Source: Ardenticatenales bacterium (GTDB lineage: Bacteria > Chloroflexota > Anaerolineae > Promineifilales > Promineifilaceae). Taken from it: a stretch of DNA of 64,000 bases. The DNA lies in assembly GCA_020634575.1 (NCBI GenBank), contig JACKBM010000020.1:1-64000 (forward strand). Direction: 5' to 3'. The notes below the pieces were generated by a model. The model saw only the letters and a list, made by a program, of their open reading frames with translations. It was not told where the DNA came from and did no database searches. Of the stretch, positions 41,837 through 51,900 are shown one piece after another; positions within the stretch are counted from its first letter, which is position 1; every line of letters begins with the position of its first letter. The translations under genes were made by a program, and so were the position numbers.

Positions 41837-43696
41837 ATGAACACCAATTTAGCGGCTCGTGAGGAGCTGTTGCGGCAAGAATCCAACCTGCTGATAACCA
41901 GCGGCGATGTGACCTTTCGTGATCTCAACAAAAACGGCCGTCTGGACATTTATGAGGATCCGAACCGGCCGGTGGCTGAACGGGTCGAGGATCTGCTCAG
42001 CCAGATGAACCTGGCGGAAAAGGCCGGTATGCTCTTCATCAATGGCGCCATCGTGAATGAGGATGGCTCTCTGGCCGAGCAACCGAATGGCCCAGGGCAT
42101 GGGCAGATAGCCATCCAACTCATTAAGCAGCAAAAGATGAACCACTTTAACCTCTGGCAAATCCCGGCGGCGACGGTGGCGGCCCATTGGCATAACAACC
42201 TGCAGCGTTACGCTGAGCAGACCCGGCTGGGCATCCCGGTCACGATCGCTTCCGACCCGCGCAACCATTTTAGCCAGAACATCTTTGCCATGGCGGCGAC
42301 CGACTTTTCGCAATGGTGTGAGACGCTGGGCTTTGGCGCCCTGGCCGACGCCGGCCTGGTGGAGCAGTTTGCCGACATGGTGCGGCAGGAGTATGTCGCG
42401 GCTGGCATTCGGGTGGCGCTGCATCCACAGATCGATCTGGCCACGGAGCCCCGCTGGTCGCGCATCAGCGGCACCTTTGGCGAGGACGCCCACGTCTCGG
42501 CTGAGCTTGGCGCCGCCTACATTCGCGGTTTCCAGGGCGAAGCATTGGGACCTGAGAGCGTCGCCTGCATGACCAAGCATTTTCCCGGCGGCGGCCCGCA
42601 GAAAGAGGGGCTGGACCCCCATTTTGAGTTCCAAAAAGGGCAGGTCTATCCTGGCGATAATTTTGACTATCACCTGATCCCGTTTGAAGCGGCCCTGGCA
42701 GCGGGCACAGCTTCAATGATGCCCTATTACGGCATCCCGGTGGGGCAGACGGATGAGGATGTGGCCATGTCCTACAACAAGGCGATCATCACCGGGCTGC
42801 TGCGGGAGAAATATGGCTTTGAAGGCGTGATTTGTACAGATTGGGGTCTGATTACGGACCGGCCGATTGCCGATACCATCTGGCCGGCGCGCGCCTGGGG
42901 GGTTGAGCATTTGAGCGAAGTGGATCGGGTGCTGAAAGCGCTGGAGGCTGGTGTGGACCAGTTTGGCGGCGAACACCGAACGGAACTGGTCCTGGAACTG
43001 GTCGAAAGCGGCCGTCTGTCTGAGGAGCGAATCAATGCGTCGGTGCGCCGGCTGCTCCAGCAGAAATTTGAGCTGGGGCTGTTCGACAATCCATTTGTGG
43101 ATGAGAGCCAGGTGCCGGTAGTGCTGGGCCGGACGGCGCATCACGAGGCGGCGGCGCTGGCGCAACGGCGGTCGTTGACCCTGCTCAAAAATGAAGACCA
43201 GGCTTTGCCGTTGTCGGGCCAGCCGAAACTTTACGTCAAAAATGTGGCGGCGGACGTGGCGGCAGCGTACGGAACAGTGGTAGCAACGCCAGCAGAGGCC
43301 GACTTTGCCATCCTGCGGTTGTCGACGCCCTGGTATCCGGTCGAGACCCAAAACCCGTTTGCCCGCAATTTCCATCATGGCGATCTGGATTTTAAGGGCG
43401 AGGAACTGGCTGAGATCCTGGCCTTGCTGCGGGAAGTGCCGACGATCGTCGTGCTGTATCTGGACCGGCCGGCGGTGATCCCGGAGATCAATGCGGCGGC
43501 GCGAGCGCTGCTGGTGGAGTATGGCGCCAGCGATGCGGCGGTGCTGGATGTGATTTTTGGGCAGACCCGGCCGGAAGGGAAACTACCCTTCGAGCTACCC
43601 TCGTCGATGGCCGCCGTCCGGGCGCAAAAAGAAGATTTGCCCCATGATTCGGAGAATCCGCTCTACGCATATGGCTTTGGCCTGAGCTACGAATGA
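41837..43696 (+). CDS. Glycoside hydrolase family 3 (beta-glucosidase-like)
   Basis: A 619-residue GH3 enzyme without signal peptide. The N-terminal barrel has the KHFPGGGPQKEG segment and the nucleophile-bearing motif VICTDWG with Asp335; the C-terminal alpha/beta sandwich (~430-619) is present, with the ending LYAYGFGLSYE typical of the family. The general acid is in the C-terminal domain and cannot be fixed by eye. A calcium-like DLNKNGRLDIYED lies at residues ~34-46. It releases terminal beta-linked sugars. The sulfatase gene overlaps by 4 nt (ATGA), so they form an operon, suggesting turnover of sulfated glycans. Confidence 0.93.
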   Translation: MNTNLAAREELLRQESNLLITSGDVTFRDLNKNGRLDIYEDPNRPVAERVEDLLSQMNLAEKAGMLFINGAIVNEDGSLAEQPNGPGHGQIAIQLIKQQKMNHFNLWQIPAATVAAHWHNNLQRYAEQTRLGIPVTIASDPRNHFSQNIFAMAATDFSQWCETLGFGALADAGLVEQFADMVRQEYVAAGIRVALHPQIDLATEPRWSRISGTFGEDAHVSAELGAAYIRGFQGEALGPESVACMTKHFPGGGPQKEGLDPHFEFQKGQVYPGDNFDYHLIPFEAALAAGTASMMPYYGIPVGQTDEDVAMSYNKAIITGLLREKYGFEGVICTDWGLITDRPIADTIWPARAWGVEHLSEVDRVLKALEAGVDQFGGEHRTELVLELVESGRLSEERINASVRRLLQQKFELGLFDNPFVDESQVPVVLGRTAHHEAAALAQRRSLTLLKNEDQALPLSGQPKLYVKNVAADVAAAYGTVVATPAEADFAILRLSTPWYPVETQNPFARNFHHGDLDFKGEELAEILALLREVPTIVVLYLDRPAVIPEINAAARALLVEYGASDAAVLDVIFGQTRPEGKLPFELPSSMAAVRAQKEDLPHDSENPLYAYGFGLSYE

Positions 43697-45129
43697 GGAT
43701 CGGCCGGCGCGAGTTTTTGAAGCGGGCCGGCCTGGCTGGTGGGGCGTTGGCCGCAACCGGCCTGGCGGCCCGCTTATACCGCAACCGGGTCGGGCGGGAT
43801 TATGATTCGGCACGGACGGAACAGCTGTTAAACGCCGTGCCGCCGGCGGCAGATCCGGCCGGTCTGCCCAACATAGTCGTGATCATGGCTGATGATCTGG
43901 GTTACGGCGATCTGGGGGCGTACGGCGGCGAGTTGATTCAGACGCCGGCCATCGACAGCCTGGCCGCGGCCGGGGTGAAGCTAACCAACTTCTACGCCTG
44001 CGCGGCAGTTTGTACGCCGTCGCGGGCCGGTATGTTGACCGGCCGGTACCCCATCCGCACCCTGCTGACGCTGCCGCTCTACCCCAAAAACCATCCGATG
44101 GAGTACGTCCTCAAACTGGTTGATCGTTACCAGTATGACGTGACCGGCATCCCAACTGACGAGGCGACCCTGGCAGAGCTACTGGGACGGCGTGGTTACC
44201 GCACCGGGTTGGTCGGCAAATGGCACCTGGGCGACCAGCCCGGCCATCTGCCGGCCGATAATGGGTTTGATTCGTTCTACGGGGCGCTGTACTCCAATGA
44301 CGTGGAGAAATTTGCCATCTGGCGCGATGATGCGATCGACATCCCGGCGCCCGTTGAGCAGAGCCAGCTCACCCCTGCTTACACGCGCGAGGCCATTGAT
44401 TTTATTCGGGCCAGCGCTGACGGTCCCTTTTTCCTGTACCTCTCCCACACTGCCGTCCACGAGCCGCTCTTTGTGGGCGATGAATTTCGGGGGAGCTCAC
44501 CGGCCGGTCTCTATGGCGACGCAGTGGCTGAGCTGGATTGGAGTACGGGCCAGATTCTCGAGACGCTGGCGGAACTGGGGTTGGCGGAGAACACCCTGGT
44601 CCTGTTCACCAGCGACAATGGGCCCTGGTGGCAGGGCAGCCCGGGTGCGTTCCGCGGGCGCAAGAACAACATTGCCGATGGCGGTTTGCGGGTGCCGCTG
44701 CTGGTGCGCTGGCCGGCGGGCTTACCGGCCGGGGCCACCAGCGACGAACTCGCCGTCAACTTCGATATTTTCGCCACCTGCCTGGCGCTGGCCGGCGTGG
44801 ATACGCCTTCAGATCGGACCATCGACGGCCGGGATATCCTGCCGCTGTTACGCGGCGAGGCGGCCAGCCCTCATGAGCAGTTCTTTTACTACGATGGCCC
44901 CATCCTGGCCGCCGTCCGCGACCACAAATGGAAATACCAGCGCCGCCACATGTCCGACAACGGCGGCTACCCCATCTTCAACCAGGGCCCCTTTCTCTTC
45001 GACCTGGAAAACGACCCGGCCGAATCTTACAACCTCATCGAGCATTTTCCGGAGGTCGCGGCGGAGATGATTTACCAGCTTGACGCCTGGGAACTGGCGC
45101 TGGCGAGCAACCAGCGGGGCTGGCTCTAG
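43693..45129 (+). CDS. Tat-exported type I sulfatase
   Basis: A 478-residue sulfatase. The N-terminus RIGRREFLKRAGLAGG is a twin-arginine signal, so folding and probably formylglycine formation happen before export. Metal-binding start VIMADDLGYGDLG, catalytic motif C107-T-P-S-R in AAVCTPSRAGMLTGRYP (Cys to be converted to formylglycine), GKWHLGDQPG, and TSDNGPWWQ metal site. It hydrolyses sulfate esters outside the cytoplasm, while its GH3 partner has no visible signal; the products may be imported. Classification to arylsulfatase or N-acetylgalactosamine sulfatase is uncertain. Confidence 0.93.
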   Translation: MRIGRREFLKRAGLAGGALAATGLAARLYRNRVGRDYDSARTEQLLNAVPPAADPAGLPNIVVIMADDLGYGDLGAYGGELIQTPAIDSLAAAGVKLTNFYACAAVCTPSRAGMLTGRYPIRTLLTLPLYPKNHPMEYVLKLVDRYQYDVTGIPTDEATLAELLGRRGYRTGLVGKWHLGDQPGHLPADNGFDSFYGALYSNDVEKFAIWRDDAIDIPAPVEQSQLTPAYTREAIDFIRASADGPFFLYLSHTAVHEPLFVGDEFRGSSPAGLYGDAVAELDWSTGQILETLAELGLAENTLVLFTSDNGPWWQGSPGAFRGRKNNIADGGLRVPLLVRWPAGLPAGATSDELAVNFDIFATCLALAGVDTPSDRTIDGRDILPLLRGEAASPHEQFFYYDGPILAAVRDHKWKYQRRHMSDNGGYPIFNQGPFLFDLENDPAESYNLIEHFPEVAAEMIYQLDAWELALASNQRGWL

Positions 45130-45393
45130 TCCTCAACCTATGGCCACTATCAAGGTAGACGGATACCAGCTCGGTTCGGGTCCATTGGCGCCAACATTGC
45201 TGGCGGCAAAAATCGGCAAACACACCCGGAGAAAGAGCGCTGGCGTAAGCCGAACCTGCGTCAAAAGTCTGATGCACTCCAGCTCTGCCTGGCTTAAAAT
45301 GCGGAGATGAAGCGGCAAACCTGACCACGAGCTGGTTGGCGAAACAAGCTCCTGGCCATTTATCTGTCCCTTGGCCGCTAAGGTGATGTCTGC

Positions 45394-46092
45394 ATGGAGA
45401 TGAGCGCGATGAAACGGGTAATGCAAATTGCTGGCATGATGATAGGTTCAACTCTGGTATTGGCGATTCTGCTGACGATCATTCTTTTCTGGATAGTCCC
45501 TGGCCAAAATTCGTTAGCTGCTTCCTCGGCCCCAGACTCACCTGTTAATGGACCAGACCTGGACGGCCCAAGCGGAACACCGACCGGGGAGATGTTGGGC
45601 GACGAACTGCCGCCGACCAATGCTGGTATTGGGCTGGACGCAGCCAGTGCCTTGCCAACACCCATTCCTGGTGAGACTTTGCTCTATTTTACGCCTACTG
45701 ATAGTGATGCTACGGCTACTGTTCTGTACCTTACCAATACGGACTCAGCTGCACATATCGTGGCGCTGCGCGGTTTCAGCTACAACGGCGTTCTCGTCTA
45801 TTCGCTCAATATAAACGTCGGGGCAAATAGCTTCTTGCGTTTGGCCAGTGATTCCATCGTCGCTGCGCCGCCGCCCAGTTGGGCAACCCCGGCGCCTATC
45901 ATCACGAACTTCACTGATTTTACATATTTCGCCAGCCTTTCATTGCCTGCCGGTGTGCATGCAGAAGGCTACGTCCTGTTTAATCCCGGGACAGGCACAG
46001 TGGATCCGCGTAAGGATCAAGGGGCCATCCCGTTGCGTTTCACCACCGATCCATCAACTCTTTTTCTGCCAACAGTGCCTTCTAATCCGTAG
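45394..46092 (+). CDS. Anchored exported protein, unknown function
   Basis: A 232-residue protein (or 227 from the second ATG at 45409, which has GGAG upstream). One N-terminal membrane helix (MQIAGMMIGSTLVLAILLTI) followed by a Pro/Gly/Asp-rich linker and a beta-rich domain (~90-225; LLYFTPTDSDATATVLYLTN). The end STLFLPTVPSNP shares an FLPTV element with the YLPVVV near the end of the giant surface protein. I recognise no family. It is preceded by a 264-bp gap without clear signals. Confidence 0.7.
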   Translation: MEMSAMKRVMQIAGMMIGSTLVLAILLTIILFWIVPGQNSLAASSAPDSPVNGPDLDGPSGTPTGEMLGDELPPTNAGIGLDAASALPTPIPGETLLYFTPTDSDATATVLYLTNTDSAAHIVALRGFSYNGVLVYSLNINVGANSFLRLASDSIVAAPPPSWATPAPIITNFTDFTYFASLSLPAGVHAEGYVLFNPGTGTVDPRKDQGAIPLRFTTDPSTLFLPTVPSNP

Positions 46093-46149
46093 ACTACGAG
46101 GCATTTGTAAAACTATTTGACTTGGGGCAAGCGGCAGCGGCCGTGCCAC

Positions 46150-46968
46150 CTAGTTCAAACTTGCCAGGAAGGCGCGCAGGTGCGTCATGTAGGTGCCGTA
46201 ATCCTCAAAGCGGACATGGTGGCCGGTGCCCGGAATGTGGACGATGGTGCAGCCCGGATTCAGCTCGCCGACCCGGGCGGCGACCTCTGGCGTGACGATG
46301 CCGCCGCGTTCGGGATCGGCCGTGACCAGCAGCGCCGGCACGTCGATTTTGGCGACGTTATCGAGCCAATCGGTGCCGCGGATGCTCAGGATGGAGAGGA
46401 TGTTTGGGTCCAGCTCCTTTTTGGCCGGGCACCAGGTGTTGATGACCCATTCCGGCCAGTTTGGGTGCTCGACGCGGGTGTCGGCGATGAGCTGATCCAG
46501 CGGCGTGTTGACGCAGGTATCAACCCAGGGGGCCATCGGGTGTTCGGCCGGCGGCTCGACCGGGGCGCCAGTGGGCGGGACGAACCAGGGCGGGTCTTCC
46601 AGCAGTAAGGCGCGGGCGATTTCCGGGAAGCGGACGCCGATCTCATAGGTGATCATGGCGCCCATCGAATGGCCGCCGACGATGGGGTTTTCCAGCTCCA
46701 GCGCCTTGATGAGGCCGGCCAGGTCTGCGGCCATGTCGACTGCTTTGCCCGGTTGAATGCGCTCGGATTGGCCGTGGCCGCGGGCATCGGCCATGAGGAT
46801 GTCGTATTGCTCTTCCAGGTCGAGGGCGGTTTGCAGCCAGCAGAGGGCGTTATCGGAAAAGCCATGCTGCAGGACGAGGGCGGGTTTGTCGCCGTTGCCG
46901 GTGCGCCAGTAATGCAGGGCGACGCCGTCGACGGTGAGGGTGTTTTCAGTCCAGTGTGAAGGGATCAT
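46150..46968 (-). CDS. Alpha/beta hydrolase
   Basis: A 272-residue alpha/beta hydrolase with LVLQHGFSDNALCW oxyanion loop, DARGHGQS, nucleophile S101 in GGHSMGAM, acid in VTADPERGG and His in GTGHHVRFED. The complete triad makes it likely active. The DPPWFVPP cap entry resembles C-C hydrolases and esterases of the MhpC type. Only 8 nt separate it from the metallo-beta-lactamase-fold gene upstream on the same strand, so they are one transcript and may degrade the same compound. Confidence 0.9.
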   Translation of the reverse strand: MIPSHWTENTLTVDGVALHYWRTGNGDKPALVLQHGFSDNALCWLQTALDLEEQYDILMADARGHGQSERIQPGKAVDMAADLAGLIKALELENPIVGGHSMGAMITYEIGVRFPEIARALLLEDPPWFVPPTGAPVEPPAEHPMAPWVDTCVNTPLDQLIADTRVEHPNWPEWVINTWCPAKKELDPNILSILSIRGTDWLDNVAKIDVPALLVTADPERGGIVTPEVAARVGELNPGCTIVHIPGTGHHVRFEDYGTYMTHLRAFLASLN

Positions 46969-46976
46969 GGTTGTGC

Positions 46977-47846
46977 CTACTCTTCGCGGATACCGGCCGG
47001 ATCAAACGAGATACTCGTCCGGCCAATGGTCACGATATGCTGTTTGGGCGCACCGGGGAAGGCCGATGGCTTGAGTTCGATATTGGCCGTGCCCGCGACA
47101 ATCTGCTCGAGGGCGGTGATGGCGTCCGGCAGCGCGTCGGCGCCCAGCGGCTCACCCAGGGCGCGGAAATCATAGTGACCGTTGTAATACTGGTCATACT
47201 GGTCGCGCATGTCGTAAAGCCGTTTGAGATAGAAAAGCGCCTTCTCAATGGAGACAAAATTGGGCGTACCGCGCATTCGGGTGCAGAACAGCCCCAGGTT
47301 GCAGTTGCAGGCATCGCCCAGGAACAACGTGCGCGTGTTTTCATCCAGGAAGGTGATGGAGCCGGCGGTGTGGCCCGGACAATCGTAAACCGTCAACTTC
47401 CGGTTGCCGAGGTCGATGACATCGCCATCAACCAGCGGGTAGAGCGTGGGTTCCGGTCCCCACTCGCCGACATCGACCGACAGGTCGTACGGATAATCCC
47501 CTTTCTCCCGCTCGGCGATCCATTGGATGTAGCCGACACGCTTGGCCACATCGAGGCCCAGGCCGCCACCGGTGTTGAAGTCGGCCATGTCGCGGGGATG
47601 GATGTAGCCGTGGTCAAACTGGCCGGCGTTACCGACGTGGTCGACGTGGTTGTGGGTGTAGCAGATCATCAGCGGCTTGTCGGTTAGCGTCTGCACAAAG
47701 CCTTTCAGGTCGCCGATGCCGACGCCAGTATCCATCAGCATCGCCTTTTCCTCGCCAACGATCAGAAAGACCGAGGCGCAATCAAACTCCCCGATTTCAA
47801 ACGTATTCGGGGCAAACTCCTTATAAGGATAAGCTTGGGTTTTCAT
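46977..47846 (-). CDS. Metallo-beta-lactamase-fold hydrolase
   Basis: A 289-residue MBL-fold protein. GAGGAAA precedes the ATG. Zinc motif H65-N-H67-V-D69-H70, later His in YDCPGHTAGSITF and Asp in LFLGDACNC, and a late His in YNGHYDF: a full set for a dinuclear site. Family includes glyoxalase II-like and lactonase-like hydrolases. First gene of a two-gene transcript with the alpha/beta hydrolase. Confidence 0.9.
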   Translation of the reverse strand: MKTQAYPYKEFAPNTFEIGEFDCASVFLIVGEEKAMLMDTGVGIGDLKGFVQTLTDKPLMICYTHNHVDHVGNAGQFDHGYIHPRDMADFNTGGGLGLDVAKRVGYIQWIAEREKGDYPYDLSVDVGEWGPEPTLYPLVDGDVIDLGNRKLTVYDCPGHTAGSITFLDENTRTLFLGDACNCNLGLFCTRMRGTPNFVSIEKALFYLKRLYDMRDQYDQYYNGHYDFRALGEPLGADALPDAITALEQIVAGTANIELKPSAFPGAPKQHIVTIGRTSISFDPAGIREE

Positions 47847-47882
47847 CGTTTCCTCTTGGGGTGTGAAGCCAAATCAGGATTG

Positions 47883-47888
47883 ATTATA
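47883..47888 (-). promoter_or_regulatory. -10 TATAAT for the MBL/hydrolase pair
   Basis: Minus-strand TATAAT preceded directly by TG (GGTGTATAAT), about 37 nt before the ATG at 47846. The -35 at standard spacing is weak. Confidence 0.5.
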
Positions 47889-47932
47889 CACCTGCCAATG
47901 GTGAAATCGCGACTTTTGGCGGGTAGGCTCGG

Positions 47933-48244
47933 TCAGGTGGCGGCGTTACTGCGACCGTACCGGAAAGCATCGGCATAGGCTTCCAAATCAATAGCCGGTG
48001 CGTGGGCCTGGCCCACGGCCCGTCGGTACATGCCGTCAACCATCAGCGGTGCCAAAAGGGCGGACAGCGTGTTCTGCGGCGGCTCCGGCTTCAGGCGGCC
48101 CTCGTCCTGGTGGCGTGCCAGGATAGCGGCTACGGCTGCCAGGTTGGCCAGCGGCGTCTACTGGGTGTGGCTTAGCTCGGGATGCCGGGGAAGTTCAGCG
48201 AGGAGCATTGGCATGATTTCGCCGCGCGTTGCGGTCGAGGCCAT
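47933..48244 (-). pseudogene. TetR-family regulator remnant (C-terminal half, interrupted)
   Basis: Translating the minus strand in the frame ending at TGA 47933-47935 gives a TetR-like C-terminal domain: MLLAELPRHPEL, then an in-frame TAG at 48158-48160, then NLAAVAAILARHQDEGRLKP and LLAPLMVDGMYRRAVG. The N-terminal HTH half is missing; similarity ends about 48240, where the plus-strand nitroreductase remnant begins. Both truncation and an internal stop mark it as decayed. Confidence 0.6.
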
Positions 48245-48836
48245 GCGCCTGGGTTTGGGAACCTGTTGGATTGGGCCCGGCGCTGATCAAACAAGCGTAG
48301 CCCGCCACCTTGGGGACCGTTTTGACCCGGCAAAGGATCATATCATCTGCGTCTGTGCGATTGGCTACAAATCATGGTACCTGCCGACCATCGTCCGCCT
48401 TATGAATCGGCAATTCCACCGGCGCCTGCCTCTTAGCGCACTTTTCTTCGCCGCTCCGTGTTTTCCGCAGCCTTTGTCCGTTGCTGCAGCGCCTTTCAAT
48501 CAGTTCGGGCGCGCCTACGAAGGCTGCCAATGGTCACCTTCGTCCTATAATGGGCAAACGACACGTTGTGCGGGTATTGCCCTGCCTTCGGTCGAGCCTG
48601 ACGCCCGGCGCCGGTGCCGCTTTGACTTTTATGCTGCCACCGCCTCTCGTTACTATGCCGCTGTGGCTCTGGGGATCTGGTGCGCTAACTGGGAAATGGG
48701 GTGTGAGGCGCTGGGCATTACCGGGCGTCTGGACGTGTTAGCGGCTGAAGCGCGTGACGCCGCCCCCGCAACTGGGCCGCATCTGCCGCGATATGACATG
48801 AGCTGCGTGCAGACGGCAGTTCATTCATTGATTTGA
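48233..48836 (+). pseudogene. 5'-truncated TM1586-like nitroreductase remnant
   Basis: From about 48233 the plus strand reads EAMRLGLGTCWIGPG, then DHIICVCAIGYKSWYLP and RRLPLSALFF, followed by YEGCQWSPSSYNGQTTRCAG and FDFYAATASRYYAAVALGIW. The first block is the end of one nitroreductase half and the second the start of another; this order is normal for single-chain double-domain (TM1586-like, PF14512) nitroreductases. The first ~100 residues are missing. The open frame extends upstream to 48030 but that part is the antisense of the TetR remnant. FMN enzyme originally; activity unlikely now. Confidence 0.6.
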
Positions 48837-48945
48837 CCGGCCTGGTGGTTTTTCCGAGTTCCCCTAACGGGCATCCTAATCTTGGTGGAAATTGTTAGCA
48901 ATGAGAGGGTTGGCTGGCTGTGTGGCAGGCTCTGTGCTTTAAGAA

Positions 48946-51900
48946 TTATGGGGATATGCTCTGTCTCTCTGAGAGATCGCGCCCAGATAGCGCCAGCGCA
49001 ACTGCATCTTCCAGATCTATACCCTGTCCGGCCGCATACACAATGGCAAACTGATTTTCACCGATCCTCTCACGGATAATGGCTAGCTCCTGGTCTACCG
49101 CCTTTTGCTCCTGCGGCGGACGGGGGTTTTCCAAGAGCGCACGGGCAGAATCTCCCCAGGCAATGATGGTCAGGGCCTTCTCGAGCTGCGCTTGCCTCAC
49201 AGCGAGGCTGGCCAATCCTTCCAGGGCAAAGACAACACCGATTTTGACCCCTGTCTTGTAAAACGCCTGCTGCGCTTCGATGAGTAGCGATTTCGCCTTG
49301 CCCGTCTTGCCCAGTTGCAAAAGAACATGTCCCAGATGGGCGGCTGCCCAGTTACCATAGTGCAGTTCGCCTACTTGCTGCAGGAGAGCGATGCCTTTCT
49401 CAATATAATGGCTCGCTTTTTCATAGTCGCCCCGAGCAAAATAATACCGCCCAAAATCGCACAACCCAATGCCAGTTGGTCTGGGCCCCAAAGACTTCTG
49501 TATGGCCAGGCTCTCATGCAACATCGCCTCCGCAGAGACAAAATCCCCTGCAATGATGGCAGCGTCTGCGGCCCAACTCAGAGCATCAGCGAGGGAGGCC
49601 AAATCGCCCATCTCACGAAGCAGAGAGGCGCTGTCTTTGGCATAGACCAGAGCTTGATCATAATCATTTCGCTCCCGCGCATAAGTGGCTCTATTTAGCA
49701 ACACACCAGCTATGCCTAACCGGTCTCCCAAAGTCTGGAAAATGGTCAAACTCTCATCTAGAAAGGCCAGACCTTCAGCTTGCCCCAGCGCTATGTTTCC
49801 GCGTAGTTGCGCCATTACGGAAAGAGTCCAGGCAATTCCTGTCTGGTCGCCTAAATCTCGATATAAAGCCAAACTCTCTGAAATCAATGAATGGGGGCGC
49901 CCGCCGACGCCCAAATGATAACTGATTTGAGACCACACCCACAAAGCTCTGGCCTTGAGAGGTAAGGATATTCCCTTTTCATCCGCCAGGAAATGAGCAA
50001 GATAACTGTTTCCTTCCCGGAGGTAGCCGTCCCGCCAAAAGCGCCAGATGGCGATGGTGAGTTTCAGGCCAGCCTCACGGTTGGTATGTTGAGCCCAGTT
50101 CAGCGCGGCCCGTATATTGTCCAGTTCCCGTTCTAAATGGGTCCTCCAGGCTACCTGGTCCGGCCCTATCAAGGCCTCGCCGGCCTGCTCGGCCATCTGA
50201 AGAAAATAGGCCAGATGGCGATCCTGCATAAGAGCTTGCCGACCGGCCTCGGCTAGTTTTTCTTGAGCAAATTGCCGGATGATGATCAACAGGTGATAAC
50301 GTTTTTCAAGACCCGGCTGGCGTTCGGCAACGACCAGAGATTTCTTGACCAACTCATCCATCAAATCCAGTAGTTCAAAACGGTCAAGCATCTCATCGGC
50401 ACAAACAGCTTCCACCGCTGCCAGACTCATGCCACCGGCAAAGACGGATAAGCGCTGTAGGAGGTGCTGTTCGGTAGCCGTTAATAATGACCAGCTCCAT
50501 TCAATTGAAGCGCGTAATGTTTGCTGACGGGGCAGTGCCGTACGGCGGCCGCCGGTGAGCAATTGGAATCGCTCATCCAGACGATTGGCAATTTGGGCAA
50601 CCGTCAATACTCTCACTCTGGCAGCCGCCAATTCGATCGCCAATGGCAGGCCGTCCAGCTGCTGGCAAATGTGAACCAACGGCCTGACATTGTCTTCATC
50701 TAGCTGAAAATCTGGAATCATGGCCGCGACCCGGTCCACAAACAAAGTTAACGCCTCATATTGGGCCCAATTGGCCAGCGTTAAGGAAGACGATTGCTGG
50801 CGGCTAGGCAACGAAAGCGGTGGTACCTGATAAAGTCGTTCGCCCGGAATGGTGAATGCTTCCCGGCTGGTGGCCAGGATTTTCAAGCCCGGACATCTCT
50901 GCAATAATGTCTCGACAAACCTGGCGGCCGTGTGAATCAAATGCTCACAATTGTCCAGGATCAACAAACCGGATTTCTGCTGCAAATGGGAAAGCAACCT
51001 TTCAATAACAGGTTGGTCACCTGAATCTCTTAAGCCCAGTGCATAGGCGATCGTTTCGGCCACATAGTCCGGATTGGAAACCTGTGCCAGTTCAATCAGC
51101 CACACCCCATCGGCGAAGTCGGCCAGCAAGCGGTGCCCGACCTGGATAGACAGGGTCGTCTTGCCGATCCCGCCTACGCCGGTCAATACGACCAGCCGGT
51201 GACTTGAAATAAGGTCTGCGATATCGACCAGCTCTTTCTCCCGACCGATGAAGGTAGTGAGCAGCCGCGGCAGGTTATGCACTGGGGCTTCAGAGTTATT
51301 AACTGGTAAGTCGGGCGTAACTAATTCATCAGCCAGAATCTGTTCGTATAAAGTCAGCGTTTCTGTTGCCGGTTCGACGCCTAGCTCCTGCCATAATAAC
51401 TCCCGACTGGTCTCAAATTGGGCCAATGCCTCGGCCCGCTGGCCGTTGTAGATGAGAAGTCGCAACAACTGGCGCACGGCTGCTTCTCGATAAGGATCCA
51501 GTTGCAGCAACTGCCTTACCGACCGCAGCCCCGAGCTGTAGGGACCGTGATCCAGGTACCAGGCGCCGAGCTGTTCTAACGTGTCACCCACTCGCTGCTG
51601 CCAGCGTTCCCTTTCCCGGACTAGCCAATTGTCAAAGCCGGCGCTGTCGCCGGCATTAAAACCTTGCAGGAAAGGCCCCTTATAAAAGGTTAAGGCTGTT
51701 TCCACCTGGGCTAACTCTGACGGTGAGTGGAAACTGCTGCTGTCGGATATGTCGCGTAATGCCGCTCCCAGGGCGTCCGCATCCAGCCAGATACGCTCAG
51801 GCACAATGGCAACGGAATCGCGGCTAATGGTCAAATAATCACCAACGTGTCGGCGCAAATCGTATAGGACACGGCGCAGGTTGCCGAGGGTTTGTCCCTG

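Noticed and set aside
48030..48232. N-terminal part of the plus-strand frame before the nitroreductase similarity
   Set aside because: It is the antisense of the TetR remnant and shows no nitroreductase features.
48233..48836. Rearranged (circularly permuted) nitroreductase
   Set aside because: The end-then-start order first looked like a rearrangement, but it is the natural order in the single-chain double-domain TM1586-like family, so simple 5' truncation suffices.
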